The notes: generated by a model from the letters alone, not told the origin. Shown: positions 1 to 7,015, numbered from the stretch's first letter. The stretch is DNA of 16,127 nt from an uncultured Chloroflexota bacterium (GCA_902827055.1 CADEHD010000010.1:1-16127), one strand, 5' to 3'. Program-made: numbers and translations.

Positions 1-90
1 GAACTGCTCTTCCCCATCGTCGGTCTGGCGATGCTGGCGAGCGCGGTCGCCATCGCCGGTCTGCAGAAACCGCTTCGAGCCCTCGACTAG
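1..90 (+). CDS. C-terminal end of a membrane protein (partial)
   Basis: The window opens inside a reading frame that runs from base 1 to a TAG at 88-90, giving the last 29 residues of a protein. The visible part is one hydrophobic stretch (about LLFPIVGLAMLASAVAIAGL) followed by a short charged tail ending in RALD. This fits the last transmembrane helix of an integral membrane protein such as a transporter. The family cannot be told from this fragment. The gene lies on the same strand as the PAC2-family gene, about 146 bases upstream of it. Confidence 0.6.
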   Translation, partial: ELLFPIVGLAMLASAVAIAGLQKPLRALD

Positions 91-180
91 GTTCGACGTC
101 GCCGCTCTTACGTCGCCACGTTCGAGGGCGGTTCGGTCCGCGTTGGTTGGCCGTTCGCCTTCGCCGTAGGGGTTCGGGCG

Positions 181-209
181 GTGACCCCCTCGCGAGCGCC
201 GACTATGCT
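181..209 (+). promoter_or_regulatory. Putative promoter for the PAC2-family gene
   Basis: GTGACC at 181-186 and TATGCT at 204-209 are separated by 17 bases. Each matches the sigma-70 consensus at four of six positions. The expected start would be near 216, leaving a short leader containing the GGAGG ribosome-binding site at 223-227. This rests on pattern matching only. Confidence 0.35.
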
Positions 210-236
210 GGATGTACGTAGCGGAGGCCCAAGGCC

Positions 237-1151
237 GTGCCAGATCTCAACATCACGTCCCACCCGGAGCTCCGGGACCCGATCCTCGTGACCGCGTTCG
301 CAGGCTGGAACGATGCGGGCGAGGCGGCGACGAGCGCCGTTCGCTTCGTGCGGCGACGCTGGCGCCAGGAGCCGTTTGCCGAGATCGATCCCGAGGAGTT
401 TTACGACTTCACTCAGGCTCGTCCGCGCGTGCGCCTCGACCGGGGTGGGCAGCGCCAGATCGAGTGGCCTCGCAACCTCTTCGCGGGCCAGCGCCTGGAG
501 GGCGCCGAGCACGACGTGATCCTCCTCGAGGGGATCGAGCCGCACCTCGGTTGGCGGGCGTACACCGCGGCCGTCCTCGAGGTCTGCCGCGAGTTCAAGG
601 TGTGGGGCGTGATCACGCTCGGGGCGCTGCTCGCGGAGGTGGCGCATACCCGCCCGGTCCGCGTCACCGGCTCGTCCGCCGACGAGCGCATGCAGTCGCT
701 GCTGGGGCTGCAGGCCGCGGTCTCGCGGTACGAGGGACCCACGGGCATCGTGGGCATCCTCAACCAGGCGATTCGCGACGAGGGCATCCCGACGGCCTCG
801 ATGTGGGCCAACATCCCGTACTACCTGAACACCTCGCCGAACCCCAAGGGCTCGCTGGCCATCCTCGAGCGACTGAACCCGATGCTGCACCTGGGCCTGG
901 GCCTGCACGACCTCGAGGTCTTCGCCGCGCGGTTCGACGCCCAGGTCGCGGGTGAGGTGGCGAAGGACTCCGAGACGCTGGCGTTGTCGAAGCAGATCGA
1001 GGCGCGGCAGGATGCCGAGGGCAGTGGCGACGACGTGGCCGTGCCTCAAGAGCCCGCCCTGTCCGAGCTTCCGGACGGCGCCTCGATGGTGGAGGACCTG
1101 GAGCGGTTCTTGCGCGAGCAGCGCGAGGGCGGGAGTGCCGGGGGCTCCTGA
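237..1151 (+). CDS. PAC2 family protein (proteasome-assembly-chaperone-like)
   Basis: This 304-residue protein looks like the PAC2 family found in archaea, actinobacteria and related bacteria. The recognisable blocks are FAGWNDAGEAATSAV near residue 20, a central VWGVITLGALLAEVAHTRPVRVTG segment, and PYYLNTSPNPKGSLAILERL near residue 200. The C-terminal 60 residues are acidic and probably disordered, ending in a short helix (MVEDLERFLREQREGG). The GTG start at 237 is chosen because GGAGG lies nine bases upstream and the family block begins directly after it. A longer frame beginning with ATG at 212 is a different, shadow frame. Family members in eukaryotes and archaea assist 20S proteasome assembly; the role of the bacterial proteins is poorly defined, so no specific function is assigned. 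The gene appears to be transcribed alone and converges on the small gene at 1191-1373. Confidence 0.8.
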   Translation: MPDLNITSHPELRDPILVTAFAGWNDAGEAATSAVRFVRRRWRQEPFAEIDPEEFYDFTQARPRVRLDRGGQRQIEWPRNLFAGQRLEGAEHDVILLEGIEPHLGWRAYTAAVLEVCREFKVWGVITLGALLAEVAHTRPVRVTGSSADERMQSLLGLQAAVSRYEGPTGIVGILNQAIRDEGIPTASMWANIPYYLNTSPNPKGSLAILERLNPMLHLGLGLHDLEVFAARFDAQVAGEVAKDSETLALSKQIEARQDAEGSGDDVAVPQEPALSELPDGASMVEDLERFLREQREGGSAGGS

Positions 1152-1190
1152 GCTCGCGCGCTCGGGGAGCGGTGGACCCGTCGGCGGTCC

Positions 1191-1373
1191 CTAGCTGACC
1201 AGGTAGAGCCCGAGCAGGTACGCCGAGATGGCGCCGGTGGCGAACGCTCCAAGTAGCAGGGCGGTCAGGGTCTCGGCGTTTCGTGGGGCCGGGACGGCCG
1301 GCAGCGTGTCGTTGCCGCCCTCGATGACGCCGAACTTGCCTCGTGATGAGTCGTAGATCCTGCGTTCGGCCAT
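1191..1373 (-). CDS. Small tail-anchored-type membrane protein, 60 residues
   Basis: The protein begins MAERRIYDSSRGKFGVIEGG, a polar segment of about 35 residues, and ends in one hydrophobic segment (about LTALLLGAFATGAISAYLLGLYLV), with a single serine after it. That is the layout of a tail-anchored single-pass protein. The ATG at 1373-1371 is preceded by a purine-rich AGGGGG run that can serve as a ribosome-binding site. The frame stays open upstream to 1505, but that extension crosses the promoter. A good promoter (TTGACA, 16-base spacer, TATGGT) lies about 70-95 bases upstream on the same strand. I do not recognise the family. It is divergent from the pyrimidine operon, which does not by itself imply a linked function. 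Confidence 0.6.
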   Translation of the reverse strand: MAERRIYDSSRGKFGVIEGGNDTLPAVPAPRNAETLTALLLGAFATGAISAYLLGLYLVS

Positions 1374-1440
1374 GCGCCACCCCCTGCATGCAGGCCCGAG
1401 GGCAACGACACCCGCGCAGGCCATAATCTGTCTCGCGATG

Positions 1441-1468
1441 ACCATAACGACGATGAACAGCCTGTCAA
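1441..1468 (-). promoter_or_regulatory. Sigma-70-type promoter for the 60-residue membrane protein gene
   Basis: Read on the minus strand, a perfect TTGACA (1468-1463) is followed by 16 bases and then TATGGT (1446-1441), which matches the -10 consensus at four of six positions. Transcription would begin near 1434 and give a leader of about 60 bases. It is one of the best-matching promoters in the window. Confidence 0.55.
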
Positions 1469-1525
1469 GACGTTTTCCGCAGACTGTGAACACGGACGCG
1501 GTCACACGTGGTCACCCCCGGTCGC

Positions 1526-1555
1526 TTCCGTCAACCCGCTCAGCGGTGCTACCCT
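1526..1555 (+). promoter_or_regulatory. Putative promoter of the pyr operon
   Basis: TACCCT at 1550-1555 is a plausible -10 box, and a weak -35 (TTCCGT, 1526-1531) lies 18 bases before it. The predicted start near 1562 is just ahead of the first base of the PyrR-binding stem at 1567, where an attenuator leader would be expected to begin. Upstream, GTCAC repeats flank a CACGTG palindrome at 1501-1515; they could be an operator, but nothing else supports that. Confidence 0.35.
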
Positions 1556-1566
1556 CCTCGAGGTTG

Positions 1567-1731
1567 CTCTTTAAGCCGGTCCAGCGAGGCCGGGAAGGGA
1601 CGAGACAGTGCGGATGAGCGTGTATCTCGACGCGCCGGTGTGCGCTCCAGACGCAGTCAGTCCCGAGCGGGCCTCGCAGGCCCGACCGTTTCCTCGATCG
1701 CTTCCCTCCCGTTCAGCCGGGAGGTTTTTTT
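1567..1731 (+). promoter_or_regulatory. PyrR-dependent attenuator leader of the pyr operon
   Basis: The leader carries the PyrR-binding anti-antiterminator. The upper stem pairs CCGGUC (1576-1581) with GGCCGG (1588-1593) around the hexaloop CAGCGA (1582-1587). A purine-rich internal bulge (AAG, 1573-1575) and a lower stem pairing CUUU-type bases (1568-1572) with AAGGG (1595-1599) complete it. This closely matches the Bacillus-type motif (UUUAA...CAGUCCAGAGAGGCUGAGAAGGA). The 3' strand, 1591-1600, is also complementary to 1703-1711 (UCCCUCCCG) with one bulged A, forming the antiterminator. UMP-bound PyrR should stabilise the first hairpin and so release the terminator; without it the antiterminator forms and the operon is read. 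A 7-bp CGGGCCU/AGGCCCG hairpin (1668-1684) sits in the linker. A possible leader reading frame (1608-1739) overlaps the region. Confidence 0.85.
1705..1731 (+). terminator. Intrinsic attenuator terminator overlapping the pyrR ribosome-binding site
   Basis: A 7-bp perfect stem (CCTCCCG at 1705-1711 with CGGGAGG at 1718-1724) encloses a six-base loop and is followed by seven T residues (1725-1731), directly before the pyrR ATG. The 3' arm contains GGAGG (1720-1724), seven bases from the ATG, so the hairpin that ends transcription would also hide the Shine-Dalgarno sequence in any read-through message. Confidence 0.85.
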
Positions 1732-2301
1732 ATGCCTGATATGCCGGGACTTGCTCTCGATGCGCAAGCGCCCCTGCTCGATGAGGCGGGCGTGCGGCGC
1801 GCGGTGAGCCGCCTCGCCCACGAGGTGGTGGAGGCGAACGGCGGCACCGAGGGCCTTGTGCTTGTCGGGATCCGGCGTCGTGGCGCCACGCTGGCCACGC
1901 GGCTCGCCAGCGCGATCGCGTCGTTCGAGGGGGTGCTGCCCGCCAGCGGGGCGCTCGATGTCACGCTGCATCGCGATGACTTCGCGCAGCGCGGACTCCG
2001 CTCCGCGCCGCTACCCAGCGACCTGCCCAGCATCGACGGGCGCAACGTCGTGCTTGTCGATGATGTGCTCTACACCGGCCGCACGGTACGCGCGGCGCTC
2101 GATGCCCTGAACGACTTCGGTCGACCGAAGGTCGTTCGGCTCGCGGTTCTGGTGGACCGCGGGCACCGCGAACTCCCCATTCGCGCCGACATGGTTGGCA
2201 AGAACATCCCCACGAGCCAGGAGGACGACGTGCGCGTGCTCCTGCAAGAGGTGGATGGTCGAGACGCCGTCGTGGTCGTCTCGAAGGGGGGTGCGGCATG
2301 A
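1732..2301 (+). CDS. pyrR: PyrR, bifunctional pyr operon attenuation regulator / uracil phosphoribosyltransferase
   Basis: PyrR binds a stem-loop in pyr mRNA when loaded with UMP or UTP and promotes termination; many family members also convert uracil and PRPP to UMP. The 189-residue length is usual for the family. The PRPP-binding loop VVLVDDVLYTGRT is at residues 106-118, and the family signature RGHRELPIRADMVGKNIPTS is at 144-163. The basic stretch GIRRRGATLATRL (46-58) corresponds to the RNA-contacting region of known PyrRs. The ATG at 1732 is chosen for its GGAGG at seven bases spacing; a second ATG at 1741 has none. The matching RNA target sits immediately upstream, so the gene is autoregulated. 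The stop overlaps the pyrB start as ATGA. Confidence 0.95.
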   Translation: MPDMPGLALDAQAPLLDEAGVRRAVSRLAHEVVEANGGTEGLVLVGIRRRGATLATRLASAIASFEGVLPASGALDVTLHRDDFAQRGLRSAPLPSDLPSIDGRNVVLVDDVLYTGRTVRAALDALNDFGRPKVVRLAVLVDRGHRELPIRADMVGKNIPTSQEDDVRVLLQEVDGRDAVVVVSKGGAA

Positions 2302-3332
2302 CCACCGAGGCAGCGCTCGCGACCGACACGCCCTCGGGCGGCCGGACGGCTCCGGCCTGGCGTCACCAGCACGTGCTGGACCTGGATGACTTTGGTCGCG
2401 ATGAGATCGACGCGGTGCTCAACACCGCGGACTCTATGCGCGAGATCCTCGATCGGCGGATCGCGCGCGTGCCCGCGCTGCGCGGACGCACGGTCGTGAA
2501 CCTCTTCTACGAGCCCTCGACGCGCACGCGCGCCTCCTTTGAGCTGGCGGGCAAGGCGCTGGGGGCGGACGTCATCTCGCTCACGGCGTCGATGTCCTCC
2601 GTGCAGAAGGGTGAGTCGCTGATCGACACGGTGCGGACGCTCCGCGCGATGCGCGCCGACGTCATCGTGATGCGGCATGCCTCGGCGGGCGCGGCCTACC
2701 TCGCCGCCGAGCACACCGACGCCTCGATCATCAACGCGGGCGATGGCGCGCACGCGCATCCGACCCAGGCACTGCTCGACCTCTACACGATGCGCCACCA
2801 CTTCGGCGACCTGACGGGCAAGCGCGTGGTAATGGTGGGCGACATCTCGCACTCGCGGGTGGCGCGCTCCGACATGTGGGGCCTGGCGGCGATGGGTGCG
2901 CGGGTGGTGGTCTGCGGACCGCCGACGCTGCTCCCGCGTGGCCTCCGCGCGGCGGAGCGCCCGGCGCACGCGGAGACGGCGCTGCCGCCGGTGACCGTGG
3001 AGACCGACATCGAGCGCGCGATCGAGGGGGCCCACATCGTGATGGCGCTGCGCCTCCAGAGCGAGCGTCAGCAGGGCGGACTGCTGCCCTCCGTGGGCGA
3101 GTATGCGCGTCGCTACCAGGTCACGGCGGAGCGCCTCGCGCGGGCGCACCCGGACCACCTGCTGATGCACCCGGGACCCAAGAACGAGGGCATCGAGATC
3201 GCCGCCGACGTCGCAACGAGCGACCGCTCGATCATCGAGGAGCAGGTCACCAACGGCGTGGCTGTGCGAATGGCCCTCCTGTATCTCCTCGCGGGGTACG
3301 CGCCGGGCGACGTCGAGGGAGGCGCGCGATGA
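2298..3332 (+). CDS. pyrB: Aspartate carbamoyltransferase catalytic subunit
   Basis: PyrB joins carbamoyl phosphate and L-aspartate to give N-carbamoyl-aspartate, the committed step of pyrimidine synthesis, in the cytosol. The 344-residue protein shows the carbamoyl-phosphate loop FYEPSTRTRASFELA (residues 70-84, with S74-T75-R76-T77-R78), the SVQKGESL loop carrying K104, H127 in VMRHAS, and HPTQALLDLYT at 154-164. A short N-terminal extension of about 20 residues, rich in Ala, Thr and Gly, precedes the first helix. No pyrI regulatory-chain gene is seen, so it is probably an unregulated trimer controlled at the RNA level by PyrR. It overlaps pyrR and pyrC by four bases on either side (ATGA), suggesting translational coupling. 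Confidence 0.96.
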   Translation: MTTEAALATDTPSGGRTAPAWRHQHVLDLDDFGRDEIDAVLNTADSMREILDRRIARVPALRGRTVVNLFYEPSTRTRASFELAGKALGADVISLTASMSSVQKGESLIDTVRTLRAMRADVIVMRHASAGAAYLAAEHTDASIINAGDGAHAHPTQALLDLYTMRHHFGDLTGKRVVMVGDISHSRVARSDMWGLAAMGARVVVCGPPTLLPRGLRAAERPAHAETALPPVTVETDIERAIEGAHIVMALRLQSERQQGGLLPSVGEYARRYQVTAERLARAHPDHLLMHPGPKNEGIEIAADVATSDRSIIEEQVTNGVAVRMALLYLLAGYAPGDVEGGAR

Positions 3333-4675
3333 GCACGCTTGCGATCCACAACGCGCGCGTCATCGACCCCGGACTCGGGCGGGACGGCATCGCCGACGTG
3401 GTCATCGTCGACGGCCGGATCTCGCGCGTGGGTCCCGACGAGGGCAGCGCGGTCGTCGATGCGGACCGCATCGACGCGACGGGTCTGGTCGTTACGCCGG
3501 GATTCGTGGACCTCCATACGCACCTCCGCGAGCCAGGCTTCACCTACAAGGAGACGATCCGCACGGGGACGGCGGCAGCCGCCGCGGGTGGCTTCACCAC
3601 GGTCTGCGCGATGCCCAACACCAACCCACCGCTCGATAGCCGCGCCGCCATCGAGTCGGTGCTGCGCGAGGCGGAGTCGGCGACGATTCGCGTGCTGCCC
3701 ATCGGGTGCATCACGCGCGGGCGCGCTGGGGCAGAGCTGGCCCCGGCTGGCGAGCTGCGGGCCGCGGGCGCCGTGGCGCTCTCCGACGACGGGGACGCGG
3801 TGGCGGATCCGAGTCTGATGCGCCACGCCCTCGAGTACTCGACGGCCTTCGCGCTGCCGGTTTCGCAGCATTGCGAGGACCCCTCGCTGGTGCGCGACGG
3901 GCACATGCACGAGGGCTGGGTCGCTACTCGGATGGGGCTGCGCGGCCGCCCGGCGAGCGCCGAGGAGACGATGGTGGCGCGAGACATCGCGCTCGCCGAG
4001 CTCTCCGGCGCCCACCTGCACATTGCGCACGTCTCCTCGGCGGGGTCGGTCGCCCTCATCAGGGCGGCGCGCGCGCGTGGTGCGCTCGTGACGGCCGAGG
4101 TGACGCCCCACCACCTGGTGCTGACGCACGAGGAGGTGGCGTTCGGCTTCGGCGCTGACTATCGGCAGCTCCGATACAACACCGACGCCAAGGTAAACCC
4201 GCCGCTCCGAGAGCATTCAGACGTTGCGGCGCTGCGGGCCGCGCTGCGCGATGGGGTAATCGAGGCGATCGCGACGGACCATGCGCCGCACGCGCGCATG
4301 GACAAGGACATCGAGTTCGACCTCGCGGCGCCCGGCATCAGCGGCCTCGAGACGGCGTTCGGGCTGTGCATGACGCTCGTGACCGAAGGCGACCTGAGCC
4401 TGCCCGTGCTCATCGAGCGGCTCACGATCGGTCCGGTGCGCGCGTGGCGTCTCGACCGCCAGCCTGGCCTCGATGGGCTCGGCACGCTCGCCCCGGGGGC
4501 TGTCGCCGACGTCGCGATTCTCGATCCGGCCGCGACGTGGGTCGTCGAGCCGGGGCGGTTCCTCTCGATGGGGCGCAATACGCCGCTCGCCGGCCGCACG
4601 CTGACGGGCCAGGTGGTGGCGACGATCGCGGCGGGCCGTGTGGTCCACCGCCTCGAGAGCGTGGCTGCGCTGTGA
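3329..4675 (+). CDS. pyrC: Dihydroorotase, class I
   Basis: PyrC cyclises N-carbamoyl-aspartate to dihydroorotate. The 448-residue amidohydrolase has the metal-binding DLHTHLREPG (H63, H65), D153 in LSDDGDAVAD, H181 in SQHCED, H234 in HIAHVS and the catalytic D317 in ATDHAPH, in the order expected of Aquifex/Bacillus-type class I enzymes. The substrate-binding segment CAMPNTNPPLDS is at residues 93-104. The start at 3329 is the ATGA overlap with pyrB. The frame is open for another 151 codons upstream, but those encode a repetitive shadow of pyrB. The C-terminus overlaps the GTG start of carA as GTGA. Confidence 0.95.
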   Translation: MSTLAIHNARVIDPGLGRDGIADVVIVDGRISRVGPDEGSAVVDADRIDATGLVVTPGFVDLHTHLREPGFTYKETIRTGTAAAAAGGFTTVCAMPNTNPPLDSRAAIESVLREAESATIRVLPIGCITRGRAGAELAPAGELRAAGAVALSDDGDAVADPSLMRHALEYSTAFALPVSQHCEDPSLVRDGHMHEGWVATRMGLRGRPASAEETMVARDIALAELSGAHLHIAHVSSAGSVALIRAARARGALVTAEVTPHHLVLTHEEVAFGFGADYRQLRYNTDAKVNPPLREHSDVAALRAALRDGVIEAIATDHAPHARMDKDIEFDLAAPGISGLETAFGLCMTLVTEGDLSLPVLIERLTIGPVRAWRLDRQPGLDGLGTLAPGAVADVAILDPAATWVVEPGRFLSMGRNTPLAGRTLTGQVVATIAAGRVVHRLESVAAL

Positions 4676-5817
4676 CGAACGCATCCGGGGAGGGCGGATC
4701 GCGGCGCCCTCCGGCCCGCCTGGTACTCGCGGACGGCAGCGTGTTCGAGGGCGTCGGCATCGGCGCCGACGTGCGCACGAGCGGCGAAGTCGTGTTCAAC
4801 ACCTCGATGATGGGGTACCAGGAGGCGCTCACGGATCCGTCGTACGCCGGGCAGATCCTCACGATGACGTACCCCATCCAGGGGAACTACGGCACCAATC
4901 CCGGCGACGTCGAGAGCTCGCGACTGCAGGTGCAGGGGTTCATCGTGCGCGAGGCGACGGACCTGCCGAGCCACTGGCAGAGCACGGCGACGCTCGACGA
5001 GTACCTGCGTGCGGCCGGCGTCACGGGTCTCGCCGAGGTGGACACGCGCGCTCTGACTCGGAAGCTGCGCACGCACGGGGTTCTCATGGGGACGATCACG
5101 CGGGACGAGTCGCCCGAGCAGGCGCTCGCCCGGCTGCGCTCGGAGCCGGACTACGGCTCGAAGGACTATGTCGCCGCGGTCTCCACGAGGACGGCGTTCG
5201 ACTTCGAGGACCCCGCCCTGCCGCTCTCCGAGGACGGCCCCCGCCCGCACGTGGTGGTGCTGGACCTGGGTGTGAAACGCAACATCCTGCGCCACCTCAG
5301 GCGTCGAGGCTGTGTCGTGACGGCGGTGCCGCACGATACGGACGCGGAGGCGATCCTGGCCCTGCATCCGGACGGCGTGCTGATCTCGCCGGGACCGGGC
5401 GATCCGATGCTCCTCGACCACGTGGTCACGACGACGCGCGGCCTCGTGGGCCGGACGCCGATCATGGGGATCTGCCTGGGGCACCAGGTGCTCGGGCGGC
5501 TCTTCGGGGCGGCGACCTACAAGTTGAAGTTCGGCCACCGCGGTGCGAATCACCCCGTTCGCGACGAGCTCACGGGGCGGGTCTACATTACGTCTCAGAA
5601 CCACGGCTACGCCGTCGATGGCGACCGCCTCACCGGCCCGATGCAGGTGGCCCAGATTCACCTCAATGACGGGACCGTCGAAGGGCTGCAGCATCGCGAG
5701 GAGCCCGTATTCTCCATCCAGTACCACTCGGAGGCCTCGCCGGGGCCCCATGACACCGAGTTTCTGTTCGACCGATTCCTGCAGTCTGTGAAGGAGCGGG
5801 GGAGCCATGCCAGCTGA
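4672..5817 (+). CDS. carA: Carbamoyl-phosphate synthase small (glutaminase) subunit
   Basis: CarA hydrolyses glutamine and channels the ammonia to CarB for carbamoyl-phosphate synthesis. The 381-residue protein has the CPSase small-chain N-terminal domain (LADGSVFEGVGIGA, then GEVVFNTSMMGYQEALTDPSYAGQ) and a C-terminal class I glutamine amidotransferase. The nucleophile is C268 in MGICLGHQVLG, and H352 and E354 in QYHSEASPGPHD complete the triad. I place the start at the GTG at 4672, because it makes a GTGA overlap with pyrC and the family domain begins about 15 residues later. The open frame extends much further upstream, where it is a shadow of pyrC. The product also serves arginine synthesis if that pathway is present. 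Its 3' end overlaps the next gene by 11 bases. Confidence 0.95.
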   Translation: MTNASGEGGSRRPPARLVLADGSVFEGVGIGADVRTSGEVVFNTSMMGYQEALTDPSYAGQILTMTYPIQGNYGTNPGDVESSRLQVQGFIVREATDLPSHWQSTATLDEYLRAAGVTGLAEVDTRALTRKLRTHGVLMGTITRDESPEQALARLRSEPDYGSKDYVAAVSTRTAFDFEDPALPLSEDGPRPHVVVLDLGVKRNILRHLRRRGCVVTAVPHDTDAEAILALHPDGVLISPGPGDPMLLDHVVTTTRGLVGRTPIMGICLGHQVLGRLFGAATYKLKFGHRGANHPVRDELTGRVYITSQNHGYAVDGDRLTGPMQVAQIHLNDGTVEGLQHREEPVFSIQYHSEASPGPHDTEFLFDRFLQSVKERGSHAS

Positions 5818-6268
5818 AGTGCGCCGAGCCACACCCGATGACGCCGACGACATCTCGAGCATCATCGCCGAGCTGATCGCGACGGGGCAGTCCGTGGCGT
5901 TCCCGGCCGCGATGTCCACGGACGAGGTCAAGGCGTGGATGCGTCGCCAGGGCGACGACGGCGCCATGTTCGTCGTCGATGACGGGCGGTTCATCCTCGG
6001 GTTCGCCGCTGTCGACTTCGACTCGGCAGCACCCGCTGAGTGCTCGTTCGGGTCCTGGGTGCGTCCGCAGAACCGCCGCCAGGGCCACGGCACGATTCTC
6101 GCCGAGGAGGCGCTGGCCTTCGCGCGCGAGCGTGGCTACCGCCGCGTGCGCGGTCGCCTTCCGGAGAACAACGAGGCGGCGCTGTCATACCTCTCCGCCA
6201 TCGGCGCGCTGGTGCCGATGAAGAACCCGGGAATGAGCTTCGAGCTTCCCATCTACGACGAGGAGTAA
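5807..6268 (+). CDS. GNAT family N-acetyltransferase
   Basis: This 153-residue protein is a single GNAT domain that would transfer an acetyl group from acetyl-CoA to an unidentified amine. The N-terminal VRRATPDDADDISSIIAEL is the usual first strand and helix. The acetyl-CoA pyrophosphate loop is RRQGHGTILAEEAL (residues 90-103), and PENNEAALSYLSAIGA (119-134) is the family's C-terminal motif, with Y128 as a candidate general acid. The ATG at 5807 lies inside the end of carA, and AAGGAG and GGGGGAG stretches precede it. The 11-base overlap with carA and the 6-base gap to the next gene place it firmly in the pyr operon. No classical pyrimidine step needs an acetyltransferase, so the substrate is unknown. 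Confidence 0.85.
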   Translation: MPAEVRRATPDDADDISSIIAELIATGQSVAFPAAMSTDEVKAWMRRQGDDGAMFVVDDGRFILGFAAVDFDSAAPAECSFGSWVRPQNRRQGHGTILAEEALAFARERGYRRVRGRLPENNEAALSYLSAIGALVPMKNPGMSFELPIYDEE

Positions 6269-6274
6269 CGCGGC

Positions 6275-7015
6275 ATGACTGCACCCGCGACCAGTGCGGC
6301 CGACTACGCCGCTGACCGCGCTCGCAACTGGGAGGCCTTCGTCAGCTCGAGCGCGCCGCTGCCCTCCTACCGCGAGCGCTGGGACGCGTTCTCCCACGGC
6401 TGGAAAGTCCCGATCGAGTTCTGCCAGCCGATCGGCCTCGACTACCCCGGGTTCATGGAACCCGTTCGTCCGCTCCTCGACGAGCTGGCGAAGATGGAGG
6501 AGATCGAGCTGTTCCCCGAGGGTCACCTCCGCATGACGACGGTGCAGGTGGGATTCCTCAAGGCCGACGACATCATGTGGTCGCAGGTGGAGTCGATTTA
6601 CGTCAACGCGGCACCACGCCTCCACCGGCTCAACCCCTTCCCGCTCACGATCGGTGGGATCTCGGCGTTCGAGGACTCGCTGTACTTCGGCGTCGATGAC
6701 GGCGACGTGGTGAAGGAGATCCGCCGGCTGGTCCGCCTCGCGGTCCCGGTGGTGTACCAGAAGGCGCGCGACGACTCGCACTGGGGCGACTACATCCCGT
6801 TCGTGCGATTCGCCGGATTCACGGGCAAGGGCTCGCGCCAGCGCGTCGTTCAGGCCGTCACGCCCTACCTCGACGCCCGGCTCGGCGAGTTCACCGTGGA
6901 GCAGGCGAAGATGGCTCGAGTCCCCGCGGACCCGCAGACCGGCTGGGGCGATCTCGATGTGATCGCGGAGATCGGTCTGCTCGGCCAGGCTGCGCGGCAG
7001 GGATACCACAACTAG
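6275..7015 (+). CDS. 2H-phosphoesterase-like (2'-5' RNA ligase superfamily) protein, degenerate motifs
   Basis: I recognise this 246-residue protein only by pattern. PEGHLRMTTVQVGFL (residues 81-95), NPFPLTIGGISAFEDSLYFGVDD (120-142), a following helix (VVKEIRRLV), then DSHWGDYIPFVRFAGFTG (167-184) repeat the layout of the 2H phosphoesterase/LigT fold: motif one, the hydrophobic 'PF.L.l.g...F...ly..v' middle, and motif two about 85 residues on. Canonical HxT/S motifs are not intact. The first reads H84-L-R86-M-T88; the second has H169 displaced and DYIPFVRF where an HxTL-type motif would sit. It may therefore use altered chemistry or only bind nucleotides. The ATG at 6275 follows GAGGAG at the end of the GNAT gene. 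It sits between carA and carB, which is odd. The fold assignment is inference. Confidence 0.5.
   Translation: MTAPATSAADYAADRARNWEAFVSSSAPLPSYRERWDAFSHGWKVPIEFCQPIGLDYPGFMEPVRPLLDELAKMEEIELFPEGHLRMTTVQVGFLKADDIMWSQVESIYVNAAPRLHRLNPFPLTIGGISAFEDSLYFGVDDGDVVKEIRRLVRLAVPVVYQKARDDSHWGDYIPFVRFAGFTGKGSRQRVVQAVTPYLDARLGEFTVEQAKMARVPADPQTGWGDLDVIAEIGLLGQAARQGYHN

Noticed and set aside
212..955. Alternative frame starting with ATG at 212 over the PAC2 gene
   Set aside because: Only a few bases after the -10-like TATGCT, with no ribosome-binding site, and its translation is a low-complexity shadow of the PAC2 frame.
1173..1189. GGACC...GGTCC hairpin between the convergent PAC2 and small membrane protein genes
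   Set aside because: Five-base stem with no T tract on either strand; too weak to call a terminator.
2876..3328. 151-codon upstream extension of pyrC giving a 599-residue frame
   Set aside because: It overlaps pyrB entirely, is low-complexity Gly/Ala/Arg typical of a GC-rich shadow frame, and the ATG at 3329 with its ATGA overlap gives a family-typical start.
4159..6093. 644-codon minus-strand open frame opposite pyrC/carA/GNAT
   Set aside because: Arg/His-rich shadow of conserved plus-strand genes; no recognisable domain.
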